Under the pieces are notes generated by a model. That model was given only the letters and a program-made list of their open reading frames with translations, did not search any database and had not been told where the DNA came from. Shown piece by piece: positions 11,009 to 21,765 of a stretch of 64,000 nucleotides of DNA. The first letter of the stretch is position 1. Every line of letters begins with the position of its first letter. The position numbers were made by a program, and so were the translations under genes. Source of the stretch: Microcebus murinus (taxonomy: Eukaryota; Chordata; Mammalia; Primates; Cheirogaleidae); the NCBI RefSeq assembly GCF_040939455.1, contig NC_134119.1, positions 2,616,501-2,680,500 on the forward strand, in the 5' to 3' direction.

Positions 11009-11323
11009 GAGACAGTCTCACTTTGTTGCCCAAGTTAGAGTGAGTGCCGTGGTGTCAGCCTAGCTCACAGCAACCTCCAACTTCTGGGCTCAAGCAGTCC
11101 TCCTGCCTCAGTCTCCCGAGTAGCTAGGGCTACAGACATGCGCCACCATGCCCGGCTAATTTTTTCTATATATATTATTTGGCCAATTAATTTCTTTCTA
11201 TTTATAGTAGAGACGGGGTCTCACTCTTGCTCAGGCTGGTTTTGAACTCCTGACCTTGACCAATCCACCCGCCTCGGCCTCCCAGAGTGCTAGGACTACA
11301 GGCGTGAGCCACTGCGCCCAGCC
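10966..11323 (-). mobile_element. Alu SINE, strepsirrhine type
   Basis: Minus-orientation dimeric Alu whose long T-rich tail (TTTTC repeats) forms the left end. The right arm carries 'ggccaattaatttctttct', 'ctcactcttgctcaggctgg' and 'cccagagtgctaggact', which differ from the usual anthropoid Alu text and are features I associate with lemur and galago Alu families. Exact flanking 12-bp duplications indicate a fairly young insertion. Lineage is inferred from these signature positions. Confidence 0.93.
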
Positions 11324-11335
11324 TGAAATATTTCT

Positions 11336-12430
11336 GAGTCTATAGAAAAATGAGGGACCGTGGAGATGAGTCTTCTCTTGGAGCCCAAGTTTTCACCTGT
11401 GGGGTTGTCATGTACTTCCTGAGGCCTATAGTAACAAGCTGGCACCACTAATGAAGAAGCAAAATTGCAAATGTCATTTTCAAGGATACGAATGGAAGGG
11501 GAGTCAGGGCCCACCCCCTGCATTTGGTTCCTGATGCAAAAGAAGAAGGTGGATTTATAGCCGACGTCCCAAGAACGTGCCTCTCTCGGACGGCGTGCTC
11601 CCTTGTGGCAGTGGCTCACCACGCAGTGTGATTGTCCTCACTCGGGATCACCCGGGGCTCTGTCCACAGCTGCCCGTCCTCAGGGGAGCCCTCTGTCCAC
11701 AGGCACGCAGGGGCCCTGCGGGAAGGACTGGGAGTTGCTCCCTGGCCTGTTGCTGTTTTTTCTCCTCCCTCTCACTAATCTCATTATTTTGCAGCATTTC
11801 TTCCTCTTCTTCCCTCGAGACTGAGTTCGCAACACGAACCCACCAATTATAAACGGTGCCAGGAGCGGACGGCAAGGTTCAACTCGGCACCACTGGGGGT
11901 CTGCGTGGAACCCGCCAGCTTTGCTTCCTCCTCCTGCGGGAGCCGGACCCGCAGCGCAGCCGGGCTGGAATCGACCGGATCCCCCGTAGGCTGTCATCGA
12001 GCCCCACTTACCTTTTCTGGGTTCCCTGTCACAAACCTGGTCGAGCCATCGTGGAGCCGCAGCGTGGGTGCCTGACCCAGGTGCCCCCGGCCCGCGAGGG
12101 GAGGACGCCCCCGTTGCTCCCGCGCGTGGGATTTCACGTCAGAACTCGGATCGCTATTCTTCTTCTTTCTTCCCCCGAAGCTATCCCTTCTGCAAGGCCT
12201 CTCCGCGCCGACCTCCCCTAGACCTTTCGTTAAAAGAAAGCAGCTAGTGTTCCTGCCGGGGCCTGGCCGGCACTCTCCCCCTACCAGGGATCAAATTCGC
12301 TTTTCAGACACCATCGCTGATGGCCTTGATGTGTTTCCCGTTGCCGGGAACTCGGTGAGGGATGGCTCCGCCGGGGATCCTGTCTTTGGACTCTCTGTGA
12401 TGTTTTCAAAGGTGGGAACAAACCCCGCAC
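11336..12430. other. Unique sequence, GC content rising to the right
   Basis: No gene recognised. Frames of 90-121 codons lie in both orientations at 11577-12221 with no domain signature. CpG density rises from about 11850. Confidence 0.35.
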
Positions 12431-13160
12431 GTTTGTGGCCCGCGGCAGCGGCGGGTTAAACTGTGGTCGCGGGGAAGATGAGAGGCGGGAAGCCCGGACG
12501 CCCTGGTGCGCTCACTTCCCAGAGACCGCAGCAGACGCTCCGCGGCCCAGAAGTGGGGCTCGGGCCGGCCCTCATTTGGGCCCCGGGCTTGGGTGACGAT
12601 GTGTTGGTGGAGTTGGTTCCATCACGAGATAGGCAGGGCTCCCACGGGCCCTCGGCGGCGAGCCCCTGTGCGCCGTGGCAGGACACTTGACGAGTCTGCC
12701 TGGCGACCTTGTCCAAGTCCTGACCCCCAGCCCCTGCCAGCTAAAACCGGGTGTCACAGGAGCCCCGGCCACGGGACACGGGACCTCAGAGCGCCGTGTG
12801 GCGTCTCAGAAGGGTGCGGGAAGCCCCGTGCTGAGGAAGGTGGAGAAGACTAGAGGGAAGGCGGGGCGGGAGGCGAGCCCTGCGCAGCCAGGACCACAGG
12901 CTGCGTTGGGAGCTTTCGCCTCTGCTCTCCTGGGAGAGCAAAACCGCCACAGGTGGAGGCTGCGGGCGGCACTGGAGCCAGAATGAGGTCCCAGTGGGCC
13001 GAGAGCCCCACCCCTGCGGCGTGCGTGGACCGTCGGTGCTGCGTGGCCGGAAGGAAGGAGCCGGCAGCGGGGAAGGGGCTGCCAGGCGGGCTGTGGACCC
13101 AGCACAGGGGACCTTCCCACCTGCCCCGGTGCTCCAGTCCGCTGCTGCGGCAGCTGCTGC
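12431..13160. other. CpG-rich GC block
   Basis: Dense GC with many CpG dinucleotides, suggesting a CpG-island-like segment. Long open frames exist in four frames, which is expected from composition. No initiator, TATA or NRF1-type cluster was recognised. Confidence 0.4.
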
Positions 13161-13164
13161 CGGT

Positions 13165-13320
13165 TGGGTCCTTACTGTGTCCTTGCAGCCCCGGGAGGCA
13201 GACGCAGCCCCTTTGTCGGGATTGTCTTTATATCCCAGATGGCCGCAAAGGTCTCGCTGAAGGCAGCCGTGGGCCGGCACATCGGTAAGCAGAGGGCAGC
13301 GCGGTTTGTGGCGCGTGCAG
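13165..13320 (-). repeat. MIR SINE with exon-like appearance
   Basis: 'tccttgcagccccgggaggcag', 'tttatatcccagatgg' and 'cacatcggtaagcagagggca' align in order with the complementary MIR consensus (equivalents: 'atcctcacaacaaccct', 'tattatccccattttacagatg', 'agctagtaagtggcagag'). The GTAAGC donor-like site and ATG are MIR-derived, which explains why the region resembles a short coding exon. Confidence 0.5.
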
Positions 13321-14305
13321 TCGTTGCAAAGGGGACAGGGAGACCTGGTGTGAGTTTTCCGCTATGAGCCGCATGCCTGCAGCAGGTGCTTCTCACCTTC
13401 TCTCCTCTGCCTTTCCCCACGGTGGCCCGGGATGGACAGCTGCCGTCGCCCTGGGCTCTTCAGGACCCCACTCATCTACTGCGCGCTCCTGACAGGCACC
13501 GCCCTCCCTGAGCACTTTACAATGGGCGTGCTCGCGGTTCCCGCGTGGCAGGTGGGGACAGGAGGGCACGGGATCTCTGGCAGCTTCACAGCCAAGACCG
13601 CAGAGCCAGGGAGGCGTCCGGGACCCCCACGGCCCCGCACTCCGAGCCCCTAGCCATTCGCTGCAGCTGCCTCGGTTCTTCTTTTAGGCTGCCAGGTGGA
13701 AGGCTGACCCCAGCGGAGGGGGCCCCCGTGGGACACAACACAGTTCTCACCGCTTCGGAGATGGAGAGAAACGGAAGATCCTCACGTAGTGCTTAAATCT
13801 AGGTACAGTGAGCTATTGACCAGGTAATCAGAGTAAACGCTCTACCTGGAGGAGAGACTGCAGTTAGGTCTCGAATCTGGCCACACCCTGAGCAGAGGGA
13901 GTGATGCGAACACAGACAGCAACGCGGCAGGATGGGGCCTGGTCTCTGCTGGCCGTCTCCAGGTGGGGCCCGAAGGAGCCTGCAGTCTCCACCCTCCCTC
14001 GGGCCACCGGCTCCCTGCTTTTCTTTACAGAGCTAGGCTGAGCCCTCGGCCGACATAAGGAAGACGCTGGAAGCAGCAAATGAGTATCCAGTCCCGTGGC
14101 TGCCGAGTGGCACGCTGCATAATTTGGTGCACGCAGGAAGGCACGCCTGAAGTAGTCGCAGACCACTGGGAACCGGGCACTCGGCGGCCACACGGGCAGA
14201 GCACTGGGCTGCATTAGAAATCTATTAGCAAACATTCTGTGGGATCAATACGACACCACTTGTTCCTTCTCTTACTTGGAGGTTTCCGACATCACCTCGT
14301 AATTG
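13321..14305. other. Unique non-coding sequence
   Basis: No gene or clear repeat. GC-rich at 13440-13660, then mixed. Open frames under 125 codons are unsupported. Confidence 0.3.
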
Positions 14306-14309
14306 CCAC

Positions 14310-14375
14310 CATCTCTTAGAGCGGAGAGAGCCGGGAGCACACAGTGGGCGCTCAATACATGTTTGCCAAATGGAT
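14310..14375 (+). repeat. L2/MIR-type 3' end fragment
   Basis: 'agcacacagtgggcgctcaatacatgtttgccaaatgg' is a short, typical CORE-LINE/L2 3' terminal phrase. Confidence 0.55.
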
Positions 14376-14880
14376 TGTGCCTATTACACCGTTCAGAGAG
14401 ACGCCTTATCGACTCAAGAAGAAAGCAGGGCGGGCAGCTTGTCAAGGGCAGCGCAGTGTCTGCAGAATGCCCGTCTCCCTGCAGACCCGCTTTCAAAGTC
14501 TCTGCTGCAAGGAACGCGGCTCTTTAAACCAAGAGCGAGCGCGACCACTGGCTTTTCCCAGGCCGGTGGCCGCCGACATCGTTCCTGCAGGCCGCGTGGA
14601 TTCTCAGGTTGCTGTCGGGTCCTGTTCATGTTTCTAAATTAGATCCTGAGCAAGTAGCATCAAGAAGGGAGAATTCTGAGCCTCTTAACGTTTCCCCCCG
14701 AGTTTCCCATTCGCAATCCTTCTCTGGGCCCCACTGCCCGTGGGACTGTCCAGTGACTTTGTGTCTGCTCCACTCAAGGGCCCGCATGCCCGTGTGGGCT
14801 GCTCTCCTAGCTCGTCCAGGGGTCTGTGACGGGCTAGACCCCATCCCCTGTCTGATTTCACGTGACCTGTGAACTAAGAA
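14376..14880. other. Unique non-coding sequence
   Basis: No feature recognised. Short overlapping frames only. Confidence 0.3.
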
Positions 14881-14884
14881 TGGT

Positions 14885-15250
14885 TTTTTACATTTTTTTA
14901 GACCTTACGTTTATAATACTTTTAGATTTACAGAATAATTGAGTAGGTCACACATAGAGTTCCATGTACCTGTCCCTGCTACCCACGGGGCCTGGCACAC
15001 ACTTCCCTATTACATCGGACATTAGTGCGGCACATTTTCTAAAACCAGCGAACTAGTATCGATATATTATTATCAGCCAAAGTCCGTAGTTGATTTGACG
15101 GTTTGCTGTGGGTGTAGCTCGTCCTGTAGGTTTGGCGAACGTACAATGACACGTACCCACCGTCACAGTGTCACACAGAGTAGTCTCACCACTCCCAAAT
15201 CCCAGGTTTCACTTGTTCGAGAAACCAAAAGACCAAATATGTCACCATGT
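14885..15250 (-). repeat. L1M fragment
   Basis: 'tttagatttacagaataattgagtaggt', 'gagttccatgtacctgtccctgctaccca', 'gacattagtgcggcacattt', 'gatatattattatcagccaaagtc' and 'gtttgctgtgggt' reproduce, in complement, a segment of old L1 elements. It is 5'-truncated and non-coding. Confidence 0.8.
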
Positions 15251-15326
15251 ATGAGAATTATAGGAATTTAAATGACAGTGCCCACAAGTAGTTTCACGGG
15301 AAGCAGCCACCTCTGTCTGCTTATAT

Positions 15327-15549
15327 CAGGCGTCCTCGAACTACGGCCCAGGGGCCACATGCGGCCCACCGAGGACATTTATCCGGCAGGCCGGGTGTTT
15401 TTGCCGCCGTTGCCTGTCCTGCTTAGCAGCCGGCTCGTCCCGGGCCCGCAGTGCGCATGTGTGGAATGTGCGCCGCGCTCTCCAACGGCCCTCCAACGGT
15501 CTGAGGGACAGTGGACTGGACCCCTGTTTAAAAAGTTTGAGGACCCCTG
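15327..15549 (+). mobile_element. Non-autonomous hAT element with 8-bp target duplication
   Basis: A complete 223-bp element. The left end begins 'caggcgtcctcgaact'; the right end, read in complement, begins 'caggggtcctcaaact'. They form near-perfect terminal inverted repeats. Flanking octamers GCTTATAT (15319-15326) and GCTTACAT (15550-15557) agree at 7 of 8 positions, the duplication size of hAT transposases. The interior is CpG-rich ('ccacatgcggcccaccgagg'), with no coding capacity. Such families are known as recent invaders of some mammals including lemurs; family identity is inferred. Confidence 0.88.
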
Positions 15550-15557
15550 GCTTACAT

Positions 15558-16545
15558 GGTGTCAGCTATACCGGCTTTGAGAAGCTGCAACGCAGTTTGT
15601 GGCCCTTTCCGGGAAAAGCCCGCTGACCCCTCCAGCTCTAGACAGTCCAAGTCGTCACCTCTTGGCATTCATTTACTGAGATTTGTTACAGTCGAGTTCC
15701 ACTATCCCCGGCTGATTTCAGATATGGACACGCCCTCAGAAACGCCAGCAATGGTCTCCGTTGACGGCTTTCTCCTCCGGCCCTAGAATCGCTTCCGCCA
15801 CTTTTCTGACGGGTCTTTATCACCGGTGTCCTGTTTTTGTCAAACAGTGAACCTCTGACAAGAAGTGTACCTGGGGACGGACCTCGCCCAAAGCCCCGCC
15901 CACCTTCCAGAAGGTCAGCGCGGAGCCCTTGGCACATCCTGCGTGATACGAGTGTCCTTGTTACCCTGGCGCCTCGGGCCACCCAGCGTCAGCTCAGCCC
16001 AGGGAGGGACAACCAGTTGACCGTGACCGACCCCAGCGAGCGCCCGAACCCGGGGCTCCTGCGAGCTTCCCCGGCTGCGACACTCCCTGCGTGTTGTCAC
16101 GCGTCCTTGCGGGGGCAGTAAACGATGTCCCTGTGACTCCAACACGGAGGACAGCTGGAGGCTCGTGCCTGGTGTCCTCCGGACGCTGCCTGGGCCGTGC
16201 ACATCTTCCCTCGGCTGGCTTAACCTCGTCCTTTCATGGTGACAAACCACAACCGTGAGCGTAACAGCGTTTCTGAGTCCTGCGGGTTCTTCTAGGGAAT
16301 TCCCAGACCTGAGGCTGGTTTTGGGGACCTCCCGATGCAGGAGGTTGTTGGTTTGATGGTTTTATTGACATGTGCGGTTAATCGGACACGCATGGCCATA
16401 CTTAGTGGCAAAACTATTCCAAAATGATCTCTACCCCGGTGCCCAGGTGAAGGGCGATTCCCCAGTCTCCTGCCTCCACCTGTTTCTACTGTCTGTACCG
16501 GCAGGAGGGGAGACTCTGCCTTTGCCTTAGATGATTTTATTTCTG
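15558..16545. other. Unique non-coding sequence
   Basis: No gene or repeat recognised. GC-rich at 15860-16110. Open frames of about 100 codons in both orientations have no domain. Confidence 0.3.
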
Positions 16546-16549
16546 TCTC

Positions 16550-16690
16550 TGCTGTTTTGAAGTAGATACTATCTCTCCATTTTAAAGACGAGCAAACTGA
16601 AGCTAAGGGAAGTGGAGCAGCCTCCCCCGAATTTCAGGGCCATCGAGTGGCAGACGAAGAGCCCAGAGCTGAACAGGCGGAAAAGAGCTT
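16550..16690 (-). repeat. MIR SINE fragment
   Basis: 'gtagatactatctctccattttaaagacgagcaaactgaagctaagg' and 'gccatcgagtggcagacgaagagcccagagct' follow the complementary MIR core. Confidence 0.65.
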
Positions 16691-17010
16691 TGTTTGTCTG
16701 ACTTTTCAATTACAGATTCGCTTTCAAAGTTTCCAGGAGTCTCTTGAACAAGAAGTAACGTACAATCTTTTTATTAAAAGTTTATTTTGACCAAGTGGGA
16801 CCCAGAAGAAGAGTTTCAAAAAAAGATTTGGAAGTTCACATTTGAAAGCGTTTGTAAGAGCAAGACAGAAGAAATACAGGGCTTTCTGCCCTAATTAGAA
16901 CTGGATGCTAGAATGGGTTGGCATCGGGTCACTGTGACCCATAAAACTTGGCTCTTCTCTTTATAGGAAGCTTTTATTGCTGTTTTTAGTGAAAAGAACG
17001 TCTTTCAAAA
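16691..17010. other. Repeat-poor CNE-like block with an ERE
   Basis: No repeat or gene seen. AT-leaning text with motifs such as 'ccctaattagaac' and 'ttattaaaagtttatttt' surrounds a consensus nuclear-receptor palindrome. A candidate regulatory element; conservation untested. Confidence 0.35.
16927..16939. promoter_or_regulatory. Consensus estrogen response element (GGTCACTGTGACC)
   Basis: The 13-mer fits the GGTCAnnnTGACC consensus for estrogen receptor dimers with no mismatch. Outer bases extend the palindrome to GGGTCA/TGACCC at 16926-16940. Each half-site also fits several other nuclear receptors, but the inverted arrangement with a 3-base spacer is the steroid-receptor configuration. No adjacent promoter is visible, so it would act as a distal site if functional. 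Confidence 0.7.
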
Positions 17011-17398
17011 GTCTGGAAAATGCCAAAGACAAGGAAGGGAGAAGGGGACCGCTCCCCCAGTCCCTACCGGGCAGATGGAGTCGACGTCACATCACGGTGC
17101 ATTTTCCCCACTCTGTAGGCAACAGAAAATCATGTATGACACGGTTATTTCACTTAATAGTCGTTCAGTGGCTGTTAGAGCTGTTCTCGGGCCTGGCTGC
17201 AGACCAGAGTCAGGATCTCCAGGCACGGGCACTGGTGTTGGCATCGAGAACCATCCTTCTGCATTCAGAGGTGAGGCGCATGGGGTCGGGTGTGGGGTGC
17301 TTATCCAACATGTTTCCTAAAGACGCCAATGATATCTGGAATTAATCAGTTTATCTCTTTTTGAGGCCGAGGCAGACGTTTTTGTGACGCTTCGCACA
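17011..17398. other. Unique non-coding sequence
   Basis: No feature recognised. The 122-codon plus frame at 16977-17345 contains no domain I recognise. Confidence 0.3.
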
Positions 17399-17399
17399 T

Positions 17400-17575
17400 C
17401 TGGCTGGTGTGGCCACGAGCACGTGGGTTTTGCGCTCTCCGCGCTCCGCGCTGGCCGTGAGGTCCGGGGACGCTGCCCCCTCGCCAGCATCTCGGCGGCC
17501 CCGGGCCCGGTCACTGCGCAGGATGTGGCGGGGGAGCAGGCCGAGACCGCGCCGCGCTGCGCTCGCTTTGCTGTG
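17400..17575. other. Short CpG-rich cluster
   Basis: Many CpG in about 175 bp ('ctccgcgctccgcgctggccg', 'gaccgcgccgcgctgcgctcg'). It is too short for a classical CpG island. A small regulatory island or an eroded one is possible. Confidence 0.4.
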
Positions 17576-18160
17576 GCCACATTCTTCTCTTTCTAAAAAT
17601 GGCCTGGTGTCTTGCATTTATCTCTATTTCATTATGTTAAATACTTGCCAAAATGTGCCTAAATCTGGCTCATTTCTACTGATTCTGCTTGGAATTTGGC
17701 GACTCCTTTCTGCCTGTATTCTCTGGTCTTTATTAGGGTCCCAGCAATTTTTCTGTAATTACGTCATTAACGATTCATTCTATTTTCGGTAGCTCTGATA
17801 TTTTCCTGGGAAATATCTGTAATTCTCAGCAAGGGTTTTCTTATCTACAATTCTCCATTTATAATATCATATGTTCAACTTTTTCATTAGTATTATGGGA
17901 AAGCTTCTCAAATTTTCAATTTTTCTCTGTGCCTTCGTAAATGTCTTAGTGCAGACTTGGGGGAGACTGATTTAGGGAAGGATGCTGGCCAGCCCCGTCT
18001 TCAACTCCCTCACTTGGCTTCATTGCGGGAAGTCCAGAGAGCCCTGAAGAACCTCAGATTGATTTACACATTTCAAAATTTTATTCTCCAAATAGCTATA
18101 AGAACCCAGGTTTACTACTATAATAAAAAGAGTATTGTTCTTATGCCAAACAAATACAGT
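17576..18160. other. AT-rich unique sequence
   Basis: No confident repeat. Part of 17800-17950 is T-rich and may be degraded L1. No gene recognised. Confidence 0.3.
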
Positions 18161-18164
18161 ATAC

Positions 18165-18400
18165 TAATCACACCATTCATTCCATAAATATCACCTTCTA
18201 CATATCAGGAAATTTTCTACTTATTGGGATGCAGAACAAAAGACACAATTTCTGATCTCATGGGGAAGAGAGATGGTAAAAGAAAGAAGTAAGTTCCACA
18301 GTGTATGAAAAGGTGACCAATCTTTAGGAACACAATAGAGAAGAAGAAAGGTCTGAGGAGCAGAGAGGGGACAGGTGCGTCAGCAGGTGGGTGCCAGCAG
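18165..18400 (-). repeat. L2 LINE fragment
   Basis: 'accattcattccataaatatcacc' followed by 'ctacatatcaggaaattttctac', 'ggatgcagaacaaaagacac' and 'ctgatctcatgggga' is the complementary L2 3' end order. Confidence 0.65.
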
Positions 18401-18945
18401 ATCTGTGAGGTACAGGCTTGTGTTCTTCTTTGTTCGATTTTGAGTCATGACCCTCAGGAGCCAACACCGACTAGCTGTTGGGTTGTGTTTTGTGCACACT
18501 CACGCATTGCACTTGTCACTCCAGAAGTGACTGTTTGAGACCCTGTCACACCTTGTCCCTTCATGGCAAAGTGAATGACATTCTGAGCAATTTCTCCTTC
18601 CCTGGATTAAAGCACGCCCTTTAATCTCATCCCTCCCAACTTCCATTGCCATCTCAGCGAGCTTCCCTGGGAGTCTGCCTTTGTGTGGTCTAAATGATGC
18701 CACCAACGACCAGAGCACAACCCTCTGCACCACCATGAACTCCACACTGGTGGCAGGAAGGACTCCTGCCTTGGGGCACTCCCGCCCCGTCTGCCCAGGT
18801 GCCCCTTTTCCCATTTTAGTGTCACCTGACAGCAGGTTGGCAGGTGCAATGAACAGTGGACACCAAGTATTTTAAGGCCTCCCAGAAAGATCGTCTTTTC
18901 TTAAAGTCCAAGACACGGGCAACATTTCACAGCTTTTCTCCGTGG
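18401..18945. other. Unique non-coding sequence
   Basis: No gene or repeat recognised. Confidence 0.3.
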
Positions 18946-18949
18946 CGAG

Positions 18950-19345
18950 TGTGGTTGGCAGAACAATGCCAGTCCCCCATGCCCACATCCTAACCCTGGG
19001 AAACTGCAAATGTCAACTTGCAGGGCAAAAAGGCCTTTGCACACACGATTCAGTTAAGGATCCTGAGCCGCGGTGATCCCCCTGGGCCGTCTGGGTGAAC
19101 GGGGCAGCCGCAGGTGCCGTCACAAGGAGAAGATGGGAGGAGGCAGAGGCAGGAGAGCTGTGACCAGAGCCTTTGGAGACAGAGGAAGGGGCCGTGATCC
19201 AGGGTGAGCAGGCGGCCTCCAGAGCCTGGAAAAGACAAGGAAGCAGAGTTCCCCCGGAGCCTCCAGACTTCTGACCCCCAGAACCGTAAGATGTTAAACT
19301 GCTTTCTTTTCAACCACCGAGATGCAATTTGTCACGGCAGCCACG
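18950..19345 (+). mobile_element. MLT1-type LTR (ERVL-MaLR)
   Basis: 'cccacatcctaaccctgggaaactgcaaatgt', 'cagttaaggatcctgag', 'acagaggaaggggccgtgatcc', 'gcctccagagcctggaaaagacaagg', 'gagcctccagacttctgacc' and 'accgtaagatgttaaactgc' give the MLT1 order in plus orientation. An old solo LTR related to the copy at 6285-6745. Confidence 0.8.
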
Positions 19346-20435
19346 GGAGGCTGAGGCTGTGTCGGTTCCCCTCCAGCTGTGCCAGGGCAGGCATGGAGAT
19401 TCTCGGTGGTTCTGGAAAGTTCTCACCAGCACAGACGCCGTTCCCTGGTCCCCCGAGTCCTAGATGAAGACTGCACGCCACGCTCCAAGGGACAGGGTCT
19501 GGGTCTGCCTCGTTCCCTGCTGCGTCCGCCAGGGTCCTCTGTGACGTGGGGACACATCCCCACATTCGTGCAGTGACTGGGATAAATGTGCTGGGACAGA
19601 AGCCCCATGTTAAGGAGAAGGTATTGGGTAAGAGCCTGGTTTCACACCTGGCTCGGTGCCTGGTCTGGCCTCTCAGGGGCCAGTTCTGGAATTTCCCACA
19701 CTGCCTGGAAGGGGACTGAGCCCAAGATGAGTCCTGAAGTTTCAGCTGCTTTAGTGTCACGGGAGAGCCCCTCTGTCTGGGAAGCTGAGTTCTAACGAGC
19801 TGCTCCGCACCCTGGGAGACCCGGGTGCAGTGGGAGGCGTGGGGACCGCCATCCTGAGCGTCTCTGCGACCCGGGGCTTACCTGCCCCAGGTGCGCGGAA
19901 AGGTAACTTCCATCTGTCCTAAGTGAGCTGGGACTTCACATCTTCCCCTTTGATTCTGTTCTTTCTGAGCACCTGGGAGGAGCAAAACGGGCCTAGGTGT
20001 GTCTTAGAATCGAACCAGGGATTAGCCGTGAGCAACTGGACCCTCCGGCTGATGAGGTCAGAGCGAGGCAGAGCCCGTGGCGGAGCCGCCCCGGCCAGAC
20101 GGAGCTGTGTGCGGGCCGCAGGGCCGTTCTGTTCCCGTGAGAACACGTTTTATTCCCTGCATATGCGCTGTTCCCCGGGCATTCCTCACTGGCATCTTAA
20201 AACACGGCAGTGGTGGGTACTAACTGCGAGTGAAAACCGGACAGGTGGGGAACACAGTGCGCGGAACCCGGCCCCTCCCGGGGCAACCGTTGCAGAATCT
20301 AGACGCCGCTGCGCTGGCCTGTCCGCCTCTGCGTTCCCGCCACAGAGCGGACGGTGACATCTCAGAGGGTCACAGCATCCGCCAGGTCCCCACGCCTAGA
20401 GTCGATGTCCTTTCTCTTAAAGAGATAAACTTTTG
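19346..20435. other. Unique non-coding sequence
   Basis: No repeat or gene recognised. The 142-codon minus and 144-codon plus frames (19332-19760, 19923-20357) lack domains and sit in GC-rich sequence. Confidence 0.3.
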
Positions 20436-20439
20436 TGAC

Positions 20440-20900
20440 AGGAGAGCAACACACCGTCGTATCGTAAGGATTAAATCTTTGTGCTAGAAGAATGATTTAT
20501 GCTCCAATAAAGCCAAACAAAATCTAATTGGGTATGGTGAGGCCACCAAAAATTATGTTCACAATGAAAAACAGAACAAGAACTAATTACCCCGGTCCAG
20601 TGTCCCATTTAGCTATAATTCTACACTCAATTAGTATTCAGTTTAATTATACAATTAATGAACATATAAATTAAATTCATAGTTTATTTCTACCACTAAA
20701 TTACTTATTTGGATTGCCTCTTTGGAAAAAAAAAGTAAGCAACTTAACGCGCACATTATTAAAATGAGCTGGTAATGTGCATTCCGGGCACGCCTTAATT
20801 GTAAAACAATTACTCCACCATTACGGCTGGGATGCTGCTTGTGTTATTGGGAGCTGAATAATTTAATTTTCTCTTATCAAATGAACAGGTAATAGTTTCC
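20440..20900. promoter_or_regulatory. TAATTA-rich CNE-like element
   Basis: Repeat-free AT-rich sequence with at least seven homeodomain core motifs: TAATTG near 20526, TAATTA near 20584, CAATTAG near 20629, TAATTA near 20644, CAATTAATG near 20654, and an inverted pair TAATTGT/ACAATTA at 20796-20812 separated by three A. The density exceeds that of neighbouring GC-rich DNA. Elements like this are commonly developmental enhancers; no conservation data are available here. Confidence 0.4.
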
Positions 20901-21645
20901 CCGACTCGCACACAATTCTCCTGGCAGATTTCAAGACGTCTATGGGCAGACCCTACGCCACCCAGTGCTGGAAAGACAGCACGAGAGAGGCGGAGATTTG
21001 GATGAAACCCCTGGGAGATGCAGCCAGAGCATTGACGTGGGTGCCGCCCGCTCTTGGGGAAGGTGGGGGGTGAGCAAGCTGATGGAGAGATGCCCGGGCC
21101 TCGCCCGCCCCACTGGCTGGTGAGTACGGAAGGAGAGACAGTAACCACAGCAGACCAGTAACCTTCAGCTCCCTGGAAAGCCCTTCTGGAAGAATCCCCT
21201 GCAGTCCACAGATGGCTGGGTGCTCATCTGTGCTCACACGTAAGAGTCCTCCACCAGGCATTGCTGCCGTGCCAGCATGGTCGCCAGCGAGCCTCTGCTG
21301 GGCAGTCAAGGGCATTCAAGGTTAAGTGGTGCCCTGTTGTTAGAAGGGGATGGCATGGTCCCCTTGGTGTTGCACAGTGGAGGGTCCAGAAGTCCTGCAG
21401 AGTACAGCGAGGTGGCTGGTTCAAAAGTCCTGCCCTAAACCATCCCTTCTCCACCCTAGCCCCTCCCTCCACTTCCTCTTCTGCCAGGCTGGGTCTCCTT
21501 CCAGCAGAAGTCCCCTCTGGTCCCTCAGGAAACTGTTTCAATCTGGCCGCCCGGCCAGTTCTCTAGATATGCTTTCTGTATTATGTTCACCTTGGGAATT
21601 GTAATTTATAAAATTAAAGCCTTGCTACATTCCGCCGTGAAATGG
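20901..21645. other. Unique non-coding sequence
   Basis: No gene or recognisable repeat. Confidence 0.3.
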
Positions 21646-21649
21646 GGCA

Positions 21650-21765
21650 GACGGCTTAGATTAGAATCCCAGCTCTGGCACCATCCATGCATGGGACCTT
21701 GGGCAAGACGCTCCGCTTATGCCTCAGTTTCCTTATTGACGGAATGGAGACACTAGCGTTTTCTC
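21650..21765 (+). repeat. MIR SINE fragment
   Basis: 'gacggcttagattagaatcccagctctggcacc', 'gggaccttgggcaagacgctccgcttatgcctcagtttccttattgacggaatgg' is the MIR core in plus orientation. Confidence 0.8.

Noticed and set aside
13225..13290. Short first coding exon (ATG followed by a good donor GTAAGC)
   Set aside because: The same bases align in order with a complementary MIR, which supplies both the ATG-like and donor-like motifs.
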